A stretch of 64,000 nucleotides of DNA from Endothia cerciana. Lineage: Eukaryota; Ascomycota; Sordariomycetes; Diaporthales; Cryphonectriaceae. The notes under the pieces are model-generated. The model was given only the letters and a program-made list of their open reading frames with translations. It searched no databases and was not told the origin of the DNA. The stretch spans positions 248,001 through 312,000 of the forward strand of contig JALRMH010000006.1 in NCBI GenBank assembly GCA_026119935.1, written 5' to 3'. How positions within the stretch are numbered: the first letter of the stretch is position 1; every line of letters begins with the position of its first letter. The translations under genes were made by a program, and so were the position numbers. This document shows positions 33,280 through 43,998 of the stretch, in pieces.

Positions 33280-35131
33280 TCAGTACTCAAAACTCTCATA
33301 TACGACGTCCTCACTCTCCAGCCAGCCCAATAACACCTTCAGCATCTCGGGCCCGGTACAGAGAAAATACCTCCTCCTCTTCCCACTCCCTTCTGGCAGG
33401 ACCTCTCCTCGCCCTATTCTTCCCCTGACCACATTGCTACCGAGCGCGCCCACCCTCTCTACCGTGTGGGTATCCGCCCCGTCACCGGTCACGAACACCC
33501 TCGTCCTACCCGCCAGTCCTCCAATCTTCTCAAAGGTATCCGTAGAGAACTCAATATCTTCAGCCCTTAAACTCCAGAGCAGGGTGAATCTAACCCCCTT
33601 GGCAAGCAAGCCTGGCGCCTGGGCCAACAACGGCGTGATTCCCACACCAGCAGCAACGAATACCATCTCCGTCCCCTCCTCATCGCCACGATCACCACTG
33701 TCTCCCATCCTGAACCCCTCCTTCCCACCGAACCCCAGAACGGGCACATCGAGCGGCACCCTCATGTTCCACCGCCACAACAGCCCCGTCACAGGCCCAT
33801 GCCTCCTGACCGTGATCTGCATCTCCGACCCGTCGCTCACATAATCATCCTTGCCGCCGGCCTCGACCGGCACGCTCGAGACGGTGAACGTCCTCACGTA
33901 GTCGTCGTTCAGGCTCCCCGGGTCGTCGTCGCGCATGTGGCTCCAGCCCGCGTCCAGCTCCTCCGAGAAGTCGAGCGTGACGTGCTGGCCGGGCCGCCAC
34001 CTCCTGACCGGCCGCGCGGTCCGCAGCCTGAACGTCAGGCGCGCCACCGTGGGCGTGATGAACTCCCTGCCGGCGAGCGTGGCCGTCGCCGGTGCTCCTC
34101 CAGACCCCGGGCCGGGCCCGCCGGCGGCGGCGGTCTCGATCTCGGCCGCAAGCCGCCGCACGGGCGGGTTGTACGGGCTGTGGTCCACAAAGTCGCCGCG
34201 GAACGGCAAGCCGCGCCGCGTCCGCCCCGGCGAGGATCCGCGCCTCGCCCGTCAGGTAGAGCACGCCGCCCGTCGCGAAGTCCGGGACGCAGACGCCCGC
34301 GAGCGGGCGCACGTGCAGGTTCCCCAGCGTCTGGTAGAGCCGGTTGCCAGAGTACTCCGGGTAGACGAGGCTGACGCCGCCATCCCCGGGCACGTTGCTC
34401 AGCACGCGCACGAAGCCCGGCGGCCCGCCGCGGTGGTTGGTGTCCATGGTCCTCCCGTCCGTCGACGAGAGGAAGAACAGGTCCGCCCTGCCGAGCAGGT
34501 CCAGCGCCTCCCTCGGCAGGGGCAGCGCGTCGGAGACGAGGCGGGGCGCGGGCGGGTGGGGGCGGATGGACTTCTTGTTCAGGTACTTGGGGCAGTTCCC
34601 CAGGCTCTCCTCGACGAGCATGGCCACCTGCATGCTGGCCACGCCCGCGCCCGCGCCCTCCACCCTGCCGGCCACGAGCCGCCCCGCCAGCTTCACCCGG
34701 TCCCTCGTCGCGAGGTCGATGCTCAGCCCGGACATCAGCCTCCCGCCGCCGGACCCGAGCTCCTCGCGCGTGATGTGGTAGCCCTCCTCCCCCATCTCCT
34801 CTTCCGCCTCCCTGTCCCTGCCGCCCGCGCCGCCGCCGAGCAGGGCCCCGAGCACCGGGTCGTGCCTCGCGTCCACGAGGCTCCTCGCGGTGACGAGCCC
34901 GTGCTCCACCAGCGGCTGCGCGAAGCCCGCCTCCCCGCCCCAGACGCTCGTCCACGGCCGCCCCTCGGCGTCGAGCGCGCCGAAGGCCACGAGGGGCGAT
35001 GCGGCGACGCGGTAGGCGAGGTTCGGGGGGAGCCCGGCCCAGGTCGGGTTGCCGTGCTGCTGGACGTGCAGGAGCTTGTGGATGGCCACCTCGCCCGGGT
35101 GGAAGGTGGTCTTCCCCATGTGGAGGGCCAT
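33280..35131 (-). pseudogene. FMN split-barrel/FNR-type oxidoreductase with one frameshift
   Basis: Two overlapping minus-strand frames together make one fused flavoprotein. The first (ATG at 35131) is a pyridoxamine-phosphate-oxidase-like split barrel with FHPGEVAIHKLL, PLVAFGALDAEGRPWTS, DLFFLSST, TNHRGGPPGFVRV, YPEYSGNRLYQTLGNL and LYLTGEARIL. At about 34209 the frame shifts by one base into LPFRGDFVDHSPYNPPVR. The second half is an FAD/NAD(P) ferredoxin-reductase-like module with VRTFTVSSVP (flavin site), GVGITPLLAQ (nucleotide site) and CTGPEMLK, ending at 33280. No GT-AG intron bridges the switch. Homologues, as I remember them, have about 25 more residues at this junction, so a small deletion is likely. 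The rest is intact and not obviously relaxed, so a recent mutation or assembly error are both possible. Substrate unknown. Confidence 0.8.
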
Positions 35132-36110
35132 TTCCTGTCGGCTGGCGGTCAGGAGGTAGTCGACGGTGGGGAGGTCACCCGAAGGCTAGGTATGGTTTCG
35201 GGAGCCTGGACGTTGTTTTGGGAACAAAACCAGAACTAAGCATGCTAAGATCTATGTGTGCTGCTTGGGAGGATCCGAGACATGCGCTATGTTGTTACAA
35301 TCACTCCGGCGACGACATTCCTCATTGCATCACATCACGGGCAGCCGTCGTTAGTCCATAGCCAGATCATATCTCCGGAAAGGAACAGTCAGTATAGGGT
35401 TTTGCGGGTTATTATACTCAAGCCCCTCAGGTGGAGTCTTGCATCATGCGCAGCACGGATCTCGCCTCCACCTACGCCTTCCAACATCCTAAGACGGTGG
35501 TCAAGATTACAAAAAAGAGCAAGGCGTGGCATGAATAGTGACAGGGATGACATGTACTTTGGTGAAAGGGCGCAAGACGGTTTTTAATACTTTGGCATGA
35601 AGCCTACCTAGTTAGTGCTAGGCTGGGATCAGTAATCAAGGGCGACGAGGTGGGCTGTAAAGTCTAGATATCGTCATGAATGATATGTCATGCATGGTAT
35701 TTGATTTTCCCCTGGAGTCATCAGGATCGGTAACTTTGTTAAAAGGGGAAAGGAAAGAAGAAAAAAAAAGAGATCAAAATCGCTGGTATCAAATGCTCTA
35801 CCTGTCCACAAGCCGCAGCTGCGCCATCTCAGTCATAGTACAAAAAGGCCACATAAATACATAGGCCAAGTAAATCTGGCCACCAATGCCTGTAAATCCG
35901 TCTTGGCCTGTCCAGACCAGCGGGATCCAACATGCAAATTCATGTCTATAACTTTCAAAATCCAACCAGCTGTCGAGAAATCACTCCCCAAGGGCTCATC
36001 TTTCCGCGGAGAAGGCTATGCAAAAAAGTAAGGTATCATAGAAGGTAGGAGCAAGAATGAATGGCTTGACTGAGGATGAAATGGAGAGGTGGAAAGATCG
36101 ATCACCCGTA
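35132..36110. other. Intergenic, no gene recognised
   Basis: Upstream of the flavin oxidoreductase and downstream of the Kch1-like gene. Only short frames are present, with an A-rich patch at about 35745-35770. Confidence 0.5.
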
Positions 36111-38300
36111 TCAGCGAGGACCCGGTGTCCCCCTTTGGGACTCCAAGTCCGAGTATCCGTTACTGTAACCCTGGTATTGTGGCTGCGCGGGCTGCCGTTG
36201 TGGTGCACCGGCCAAGCTCCGCTGGCTCTGCGCTGTGCCAGGACGATCGAAATAACCCTCCAGCGGACTTTGGTAATCGTATTGTTGTGGTGCTGGCGCT
36301 GTCATGTTCCGCTGTGGTTGTGGAGGCCCTGGAGGGCCTCGGTACGGTAGCGGACCAGTCTGGCTTCGGCCGGGATAACCACCAGGGCCAGGTGGCGAAG
36401 ACCACTGGTTGAAGGCTGGGCGAGGTTGCATCTGCGCCGAGGGCGCCGGGCTGGCGCGACCCGAGGACGAGTAGTTGTCGAACGCCGGACGCGCATTCAT
36501 CTGTCCCGACGGAGCCGGGCTGGCGCGGCCCGTGGACGAGTAGTTGTCGAACGCCGGACGCGGGTTCATCTGCCTCGATGGGGCTGGGCTGGCGGACCGG
36601 CCAAAGTACTCATCGTAGGACCCCGTGGGGGCTGGCGTTGACCTTGGCGGCATGCCGTAGGAACCGTTCGATACAGACGTTGGGGACCGTGCAGGTTGCG
36701 GCATGGGAGGCAAGGCGTCCTCCGGCGAATAGGTAGAGGGTTTCTGGGTATAGGGGTTGTTGTATCCAGAATTGTTGGTCTGCGTACGGCCGAGCTGAGG
36801 TCCGCCCCCTGTAGGCCCGCTGAAGCTAGACTCGCTGGTCTGGATACGGGTGAGGGGGGCCGGGCCCATAGTCGACCCGCTGAAGCTGGAATTGCTGGTC
36901 TGCGCACGCCTGGGGGCAGATGGGCCGTAGGGGTGCCTCGCTGAGCCCATGGTACCACTTCGAGCCGGTCCGTAGTTCGGGGAAGGCAGACCTGGAGATG
37001 ACATGCCCATTTCGGCACCTGCTGTGAGAAGCGGCGCTCGGCTTGAAGCGGTTGATGTAGTCTCTGTCCTGCTCGGCATGGGCCGCATCTTGTTCAGCTC
37101 GAATTCCTGCCCGGGGGTACCCGGCCGTGAGGTGTACACCGGTAGCGTAGCTACGGTGTCGTTCCTGAACAGCGGAGGCATATCTGGGCGCTTATCGTCC
37201 TTTTCCGGCATAAGGTTCGGGAGGGTTGCCTTGCGTTCCTCTGGTGGCAGGGCGCCAGCCTTCTTGGCGGCTTTCAAGTCAGCCTTCTTCCTCTGCCGTT
37301 CCTGATCGGCGAGGGCGGCGTCAACTTTGGCCGACACGATCTTCATGAGTCTCTTGTTGATCTTCCGCTCGCAGTATCCCGAGAGGCCGCCGTCCTCCTT
37401 GGGAATCCAACCCCAGAGGAAGCAGACGAAGAACAGCATGGCAAGGATGAAGGACAGTGCCGAGAAGACCCAGATGACCAGGGTGAAGAGCATGCCAGAC
37501 AAGATGAGGGCCTGCCGGTAGTCTTGCGAGGCGAGGGCCTTGATCTTATCGAAGAGGCTCTCCAGGCTAGACTCAAAGCTGTCTCCGTCGACCTGGAGCT
37601 TTGCGGTGTACACCGAGTATAGTGTGACGGCATTGACCACCTGCCGCGGTCCAGAACAGAAGATGACCCGGATCCACGCTGCACCTCGGTCAGCCGTCAG
37701 GAAGCATGGTCGAGATCGGGTCCTTACAAACCTTGGAAACTGAAGTAGGTGAACAGGGCAATATACTCGGCCCCCTTCTTACTCTTGGTCAACTCGGCGA
37801 AGACCAGGAATCTCCTCCACCCCTTGCCATTCCAAATCCGAACGCTCTGCAGGCGCACTGCCAGGTTATCCAGATAAGACTCGGCAACAGCACCCCTCCG
37901 GATGATCATCTGCGCCCTCAGGTGCTCATACGCGAGGTTAATGAAGGACAGGATAATGCACACGGAAAAGATCCATTTCGTGATGCTGAAGGAAATGGCC
38001 GGCTGGATCTCGGAAGACCACTTGTTGAAGGCGAGCAGGTTGACAGCAGTGAAGGTATCGACGGCGTAGACAGCAGTTGATATGGTGAGAGAGATGAACA
38101 GGTACCCATATGCAATATATGTGAATGCGCCGTCGGCTTTGAAGTCGTCGAGTTGCTACAGGCCCAGACGATTAGCATTTTGCCACACACAACCCCCCCC
38201 CCCCCATCGCCATCCTCCTGCGGGACCGGAAAGGGCTCACAATGTAATCCCACTTCGCCTCTGGCCGCACCAGGCCCCTCTGATGGCTAAAGAAGCCCAT
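36111..38300 (-). CDS. Kch1-type fungal potassium transport protein
   Basis: Predicted 683-residue membrane protein of the fungal KCH family, typified by yeast Kch1 and Prm6, which mediate low-affinity K+ influx linked to Ca2+ channel activation. Exons: 38300-38241, 38155-37732, 37678-36111. The N-terminus MGFFSHQRGLVRPEAKWDYI is typical. Hydrophobic segments include FTYIAYGYLFISLTISTAVYA, WIFSVCIILSFINLAY, a YIALFTYFSFQAWIRVIF segment and a long C-terminal helix pair (LILSGMLFTLVIWVFSALSFILAMLFFVCFLWGW). Between them lies the conserved SVRIWNGKGWRRFLVFAELTKSKKGAEYIAL block. A cytosolic tail of about 370 residues is disordered and rich in Ser, Pro, Gly and Gln, with a 23-residue tandem repeat. 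Intron 1 contains a 13-base C run on the plus strand. No frame break is seen. Confidence 0.93.
36379..36585 (-). repeat. 69-bp in-frame tandem repeat, three copies
   Basis: Three successive 69-bp units, beginning at 36379, 36448 and 36517, encode a repeated ASPAPS, QM, RPAF, (D)N/Q, SS pattern in the Kch1-like tail. The two right-hand copies are nearly identical and the left one has diverged. The unit is 23 codons, so expansion keeps frame. Confidence 0.9.
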
Positions 38301-41300
38301 CTTGTTTTATCCGATATTACCAAATCAACCGCACCGAGCGAATGGACCTGCCCCCTCTCCTAGGGTAATCGAAGCCGTCGACGCCGTCGAAGCTGAATGA
38401 GAGTCGGCAAGAAGGGGATGGGGGAACACAAGGGCGTAGGGGAGTCCTGCCACCCGCGCCCTGTGTGATCAAAAGCACTACTCAGTGAAGCGTCGTGGCC
38501 GCATTCATGAGCCAGTCGTAGATTCGCCTGCGAACTCGTCGACTGAGATGGGTTGTTGGATGAAAGGGCAAAAACCCGTGTGTGGTTCCTTGGCGAGAAG
38601 GACTCGACTGCCGGCACCGAGGAAGGGTGAAACCTCGGGACGCGGCCTGGCTGGGTGTCCCTCTAAGCTCCGTAGGGAGAGACACTGTCAAGCCCCAGGG
38701 GAGGGATGAGACAGGATAAGTGGGCAAGGTCTCCAGCTATGGACAGCAGCCCATACTGACACAGCCAAGCCTGCTATTTTCGGGAGGGGATCGGCGTGGG
38801 GATCTCCACGCAGCCGTGATGTCGCTTGTGCTTTCGAAAGTGGGCGTGTGGACGAGCGAGCGCATGGACGAGGAGACCGGGAACACAGTGCAGAAAGACG
38901 TCGTCCTCGACAGGGAGGAGCAGCAGCTAGTGTACCGTAGTCGTCCTTCCTGTGGCGTCGGCAGCAGGAAAGGGTTCAGTGCCGGCGCCGTTGATGTTGG
39001 CCGAGCGCAGTGCAGGGCCTCCAGGTTTGATCGTCTTCGCGGTCGTCCGAAGTACTGCCAGGTATGGTGTCAGACTTCAGCTGGTGGGGGTGGGCGCCGG
39101 GCGCTGGGCGTTGGGCACGGGGCACAGGGGCGCAGGATGGACAATGCGTATTATGTATGTATGCCGGACTGTGGTGTTGATCCCTTTGGCCTTTGGGACG
39201 GGTCGAAGGCGGTGGGGGGGAGGGGGGGGAGGTTTGACAATATCGCGCGACGGCAAATACTGTAATGAGTGTGGGCCTGTACTGTTCTTCAAGAACAGCA
39301 GGTAACAGCAATTGAGTTTAATGAGTGTCGACTTCACGGGGGCCAGTTCGATCCGCGGCCGGGCGACTGATGGAGGCCGCCCTTTTTGAGTTTTCCGTCT
39401 CAACTTCCCCAAGGGAGGGGTGAGAGGGGAATAGATGAAGCAGTGATGGCTCACGGCCAGGGAGGAAACGAGGGCCAACGGAGGAGGGTGAAAAGGCAGA
39501 GACGCCGGCGTGTCGACGAGCTGCATGGGAGGGCGTCTGAGGATTGAGCCCTGACTCCCGATGTGGATCCCCCTATTCAGTGGGTGGTTCGTTGACGGGG
39601 CAGGTAACCGTGAATAAGATCTCGGTCTCGGCAATGGGAAACCGTTAGGGCCATCACCCACCCACAGTGGCCATACTAGCAGACATGCAAGGCATCCCTA
39701 CGCAATCTATCCCCCGATACCTCTGCACGTTGATTTGCCCGTGGGGAAGCCGCCTGAGGGCTCCAGAGGGAGCCCCTGTCAGATGCAGGAACCCTTCTCT
39801 GGCCTCCCCCCTAACGCGATAGCGCTAACCCACGTCCAACGCTAGCGTCAAACTCGGTCTCACCCTTCCTCAGCTTCATGATTGGCCCCAGACTCGCTCC
39901 TGCTTCCCTTTCGCCCCGTGTGTCCAGGGTATCCCCGCAGGGCCCCCTGCTCCCTGGCTTCCCCCCCCCCCCCATCTGGTGATGCCCTGGCTTGACAGCT
40001 CTGGGCAGGCGTGCCCTCCTCCCTCGGGTTTAGTGCTGGCCCTCAAACCGAGACAAGGTGCAGGTTGAAACTGGCGACACTCTCTTCCCTCTCCCTCTCC
40101 CTCTCTCGTCCTTCAGCCCTGCCTGGCCTTGGTGGAGGTGTGTCTGGAGAAGACCGAGCCGCGCTGCTTATGTACAAGCAAGCGCCTGGGTTGCGCTGGA
40201 GACCAATAATGTGATCTCGAGGGTCGAGGCCAAGTTGTTTTGCCGAGACAGCGGAAACGAAACATCCACCCTCTGCATCCCCTCCCCTCGGCGCCTATGA
40301 TGTATGGCCCTTTTCTTCTTCTTCTTCTTCTTCTTCTTCTTCTTCTCCTCCCTCCCTGCGTCTGCGCTGGGTCTCTAACATGTGGGCGGCCATGGCCACC
40401 AACCAACAGTCTTACCCGCGCGGGGGTGTGCAGGCCGCAGCCCTCGAGGCCGGCCACAAACACCACCCACGTGTCCCGTTTCACAGGCCGCGCCCCAATC
40501 CCCTCGCCATTGGGTAGGCTTCCACGTTGACATTCTTTCCAGCGGGACGGGCTGGGTTTTGGGGGGGGAGGGGGGGCGGGGGCCACAGGAGGCCATCCTC
40601 GCGACCCAGCCGCGCTTCTCGAGGTGCAGACTGCGCTGCCTATTGTCATCTCTGTGGCCTCCCTCCGCTCGACCTGCAGGAGCCATTCTGCGTCCCTCGA
40701 TCTGTCGAGCTCAGAGGCTAATCGCGCGGCTCCATCGAGGCGTCTCCACATCTGCAGGCGGAGGAAGCCTCGTGGCCACATATTGACAACGAACCGGTAC
40801 GATACCGACGATCATGGGACGTGTTACCCCCTCAGTTCTCCGGCTTCCGAGCCTCCCTGAACGTCGACGGGTGTGGTTTCCACCAGGTGAACTTTTGTGG
40901 TCGCTGATCCCCGAACGCTGAACGCCGCTCCTCGAGGTCTCGGGGCCACCACGCGTCCAGCTGTCGAGTCCACATCGACAGATATGACAGGCCGTGAGAC
41001 GTGACACGATTCATCGCTGCGCATCAAGCATATTTTTGGCTTTACAGAAGTTGATGTGACGCCTATGCCGCGGTTTTGCCGGGGCCTCTTCCTCGCCGGC
41101 CGCTGCCACTGCGGTATCCACGTCGATCCAGGTTCACGACTCAGGCTTTGGGGGCCAGGCGAACCCCGGCGACGCTCGTAAGGCTGATGTTTCGTATTTG
41201 GAACACGTATCGGCTTTTCCTGTCAAAGTTTAGGGTGAAAGATGCCAACGAGAGCCTGACAGGTGGAGCGGCCTCTCTCCTCCTCAGCGTGGGCGCGGTC

Positions 41301-41602
41301 ACAACCCTGATATGGCTCGGGAGAAAGAGGCTTGACTGACCTCCCGGCCCGCCCGATCCGTGTTTCGTCTCTTTGAGATATTGATATCGGTCTGGGTCTA
41401 CGTGTCTACGTGTATCCTCTGTGGCCCAGTGCAATGCCCGCTGTCTCTCTAAGGTCCAGCACCGCACAGGTATCGCAACTAGTCTGAACGGCCCCGCGCG
41501 AACAAAGAAGACCGTAACGCACGAGCCCGCCCTCCCCCTCGCCGTTCAGCCCGGCGCAGGCCACTACGGCTCCTCCTCAGACTCAGACCCAGCACCGTCG
41601 GC
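38301..41602. other. Gene-free 3.3 kb with microsatellites
   Basis: Between the start of the Kch1-like gene and the end of the phosphatase gene. It contains C runs at about 39961-39973, a (TTC)n tract at 40312-40346 and G runs near 40560. Open frames are GC-driven and domain-free. A 50-residue frame at 41187-41339 with a hydrophobic helix was considered and not accepted. Confidence 0.5.
40312..40346. repeat. (TTC)n microsatellite
   Basis: About eleven TTC units on the plus strand, probably in the leader or distal promoter region of neighbouring transcripts. Confidence 0.95.
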
Positions 41603-42346
41603 CTACCCAAACTGCCGCCGCAGCCTCTCGACAATGACCGCCCGTGCCTCCCCCTGCTCCGTCCCGGTCAGCGGCGTCGCGCTACCCCGCCGCCTCGCCC
41701 AGCTCTCCTTCGTCTCCCGGATCGCCGCCCCCTCGTCCTCGCCCCCGGGCCCGCTGACGAACTCGTAGGACCGCCACTCGGTGTTCGACCACCCCGTGCC
41801 CCGGGACAGGTCCATCCCGTCCCAGTCCCCCGTGAGGAAGTGCAGGAACCCGCCGTGCGTGACCACGACGATGTCCGCGTCCGCGCCCCCGGCCCCGCCC
41901 CGCCCCAGCTCCCGCAGCCACCGCCGCGCCTCCCGCGCGCGCGCCTCGAGGTTGTCGACCGTGGGCGCCCAGCGGGACCCGGGGGTCTTGACGTTCCACC
42001 CCTCCTGGGCCAGCCCGAGGTCCGCCCACGCGCCGAACTCCCGCGCCAGCACCTCTGGGTCCGAGCCCGTGTCGCAGGGCTGCGCCGAGACCTCCTGCAC
42101 GAGGGGCTGCGCGATGACGGCCCTGGAGCCGTCCGGCGCGAACGCGAGGTGGCACGTCAGCAGCGTGCGGCGCATCGGGCTGGCGACGAGGTGCGTCAGG
42201 CGCGCGTGGTGCGGGAAGGAGGCGCGCAGGCCGGCGCACTGCTCCTCGCCGAGCGGCGTCAGGAGGGGGTCCCGGAGCTGCTCATTCTCGTGGGAGAGGT
42301 TGTGGTGGCCCTGGGCGTGGCGGACCAGGTGGAGGGTGATCGTCAT
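41603..42346 (-). CDS. Histidine phosphatase (phosphoglycerate-mutase-like)
   Basis: Predicted 247-residue cytosolic enzyme of the histidine phosphatase superfamily, single exon from the ATG at 42346. The phospho-acceptor motif LVRHAQGHHNLS is at residues 7-18, with the nucleophilic His at about 10. It is followed by LTPLGEEQC, SPMRRTLLTC (second conserved Arg), the acidic QEVSAQPCDTG segment and the second catalytic His in VVVTHGGFLHFL. The C-terminus has WSNTEWRSYEF and a basic stretch. Fungal members resemble Pmu1-type phosphomutase homologues acting on small phosphorylated metabolites; the substrate cannot be read from sequence. The frame continues 90 residues upstream of the ATG but runs through a (TTG)n-encoded poly-Asn tract in the leader, so the later ATG with the family motif beside it was chosen. 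Confidence 0.9.
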   Translation of the reverse strand: MTITLHLVRHAQGHHNLSHENEQLRDPLLTPLGEEQCAGLRASFPHHARLTHLVASPMRRTLLTCHLAFAPDGSRAVIAQPLVQEVSAQPCDTGSDPEVLAREFGAWADLGLAQEGWNVKTPGSRWAPTVDNLEARAREARRWLRELGRGGAGGADADIVVVTHGGFLHFLTGDWDGMDLSRGTGWSNTEWRSYEFVSGPGGEDEGAAIRETKESWARRRGSATPLTGTEQGEARAVIVERLRRQFG

Positions 42347-43830
42347 GGCTGCTTTGTTGTTGTTGTTGTTGTTGGGTGCGGTTTGTAGTTGTTTGAGGCG
42401 AGAACTCGGGTAAGTAGTGCTGTTTTTTTCGCTCCGTCCACAGCAAGGCTTCCACAATCCAATGTGCTGTCGAAGTAGGTGCCTAGAGATGTCCGTGTCC
42501 CTGAATTGCTTTTGCCCGGTCTGCAAGGTCGACAGGCCCACGAGAGACTGCAGACGTTCGTCTTTATGAAAGCAAGGCCGCCAAGGCCGTCCAGCAGTGA
42601 CGGGCCCCGGCAGCACGTCATCGCGGATGAGTCATGTCGTGGAAATATAATATCACCCACTCCGCTCGACTTGACAGAGCTAGCCCGGGACAAGAGAGGC
42701 CGCGACAAACACCCGTCTGCCGCCAGCCGACGGGCCCGGGGGGCGGGGGGCGGGGGGGGGCCAAGAGGTCGACAGTCGACCTGGCTGGGAGGTTACATAG
42801 TAAGGGGCCCGGCCGGCCCGGCGGCTGGTGGTTTTTTTCTTTTTTTTTTTTTTTTTTTTTGTTTCTTCTTCTCTGTCGTTCTAACGTGACACACAATTGT
42901 TTGTAAAACGAGACCCGGTTTCCGCTCATCGGCAACGACGGGTTCCTCGGTCGCGAGAAAGGGCGTAGATCCACATCGGAGGTCGGCGTGGGCCATCCTG
43001 GTTAGCCCACCCTCCCCGGTCCGGCCGTCGGGTCGTCGACACCGGGGCACGGGATGGACCCACCGGGGTTTTGTCACTGGTGGTGGTGATGTTGCTGCTA
43101 CTGACACCTCAAGCAATGGAACCAGTTGTTCGACTCCGGCGGAGTAGAGGGGCAGTGCTGCCTGCCGTGTAGTTATCCCTTTTCTCAAAACAATCTGCAT
43201 TACACATCGTGGGGGACCATGGTCGATAATTCCCACGCTGCGTTGCGTTGCGGGCGCGGCCATGGGGGGCAGGTGGGTGTTCGGAAGGCTTGGTTCACGG
43301 TGCGAGGCGCGGTGAACAGAGATGAAATGTGGCAAGTTATCCTCGCTCTCGGTCGCTGTTATGTCCAAGCTAGCCCTGTCTATAGTTATATTTTTCCAAC
43401 ACACACCCCGCCGTTGTTATCCAGAAAATCGTCCATCATGCTCATTACCAATCCACATATCCATTCGAACCGTGCCGAGACCCAACTGTCCAGCCCTCTT
43501 TCTTAGATGGCGCCAAGATCATCCCGAGAAGAAATATCAACACATCGCCCTCGACACCTCCCCCCCCGGCTGCGGTGTCATATAAATGTCATCATAAATT
43601 CGCCCGTTATATCCTTATAATATGCGACTGGGTCTTTGTGTGCCATACAACAAAACCACGAGAAGATCCGCGGGAGATCCCGAAGCTAAAGTGACGCCGT
43701 GGCCACCCCCCCCACCCTCCTGACAGCGGCAGGGAACAATGGCTCTCTGTGGCGGAGGGGGGAGGGGGGGGAGGGTGCCGGGAAAGCCAGCGTGGTGTTT
43801 TCCGTCAGGGACACGACCTTCCCCCCGTGA
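42347..43830. other. Intergenic with T-run and G-runs
   Basis: Leader of the phosphatase gene with a (TTG)n stretch at about 42352-42375, a T-rich run at 42832-42860 and G runs near 42740-42760. It also holds the 3' side of the 55-residue membrane protein gene. No other gene recognised. Confidence 0.5.
42832..42860. repeat. Near-perfect poly(T) tract
   Basis: T7, C, then T21 on the plus strand; a simple repeat or the remnant of a poly(A) insertion in the opposite orientation. No flanking duplication was identified. Confidence 0.85.
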
Positions 43831-43998
43831 TCAATCGTCAACTATAGAATGCGTGCCGGTGCTGCCACTCGAGCCCGACGACTCGGACATGTCCCTCCTC
43901 GCGATGGAGACCAGTCTGTAGATGCCGAACCCGACCAGGGCGAGGACCACGAGGAGCACGATGATGATGATGGCGATGGTGTCGTTTCCCTTGACCAT
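43831..43998 (-). CDS. 55-residue single-pass membrane microprotein
   Basis: A complete small frame: the ATG at 43998-43996 and the TGA at 43833-43831. The product begins MVKGNDTIAIIIIVLLVVLAL, continues as one hydrophobic helix (about residues 7-28), then a short basic juxtamembrane motif (YRLVSIARRD) and a Ser/Gly/Thr-rich tail ending in HSIVDD. The layout (uncharged helix, Arg on one side, Ser-rich tail) and the third-position GC preference typical of the neighbouring genes argue for real coding. About 190 bases upstream lies a (GAA)n tract on the coding strand, probably in its leader or promoter. I recognise no family. Such short tail-heavy proteins are commonly missed by gene callers. 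Location could be ER, plasma membrane or mitochondria. Confidence 0.6.
   Translation of the reverse strand: MVKGNDTIAIIIIVLLVVLALVGFGIYRLVSIARRDMSESSGSSGSTGTHSIVDD

Noticed and set aside
33799..35239. Long plus-strand frames opposite the flavin oxidoreductase
   Set aside because: Pro/Arg/Ala-rich shadows of a GC-rich gene; no domain motifs, while the minus strand shows clear flavoprotein motifs.
39340..39372. T-loop-like sequence suggestive of a tRNA (agttcgatccg)
   Set aside because: The flanking bases do not form a five-base T stem, and no acceptor or anticodon arm can be drawn. No tRNA was found anywhere in the window.
39077..39661. Minus-strand 194-codon frame
   Set aside because: Pro-rich low complexity across a G/C run; no motif or good start context.
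41187..41339. 50-residue plus-strand frame with a hydrophobic helix
   Set aside because: The helix is short and mixed, the upstream frame is Arg-rich noise, and nothing distinguishes it from chance; less convincing than the 43831-43998 frame.
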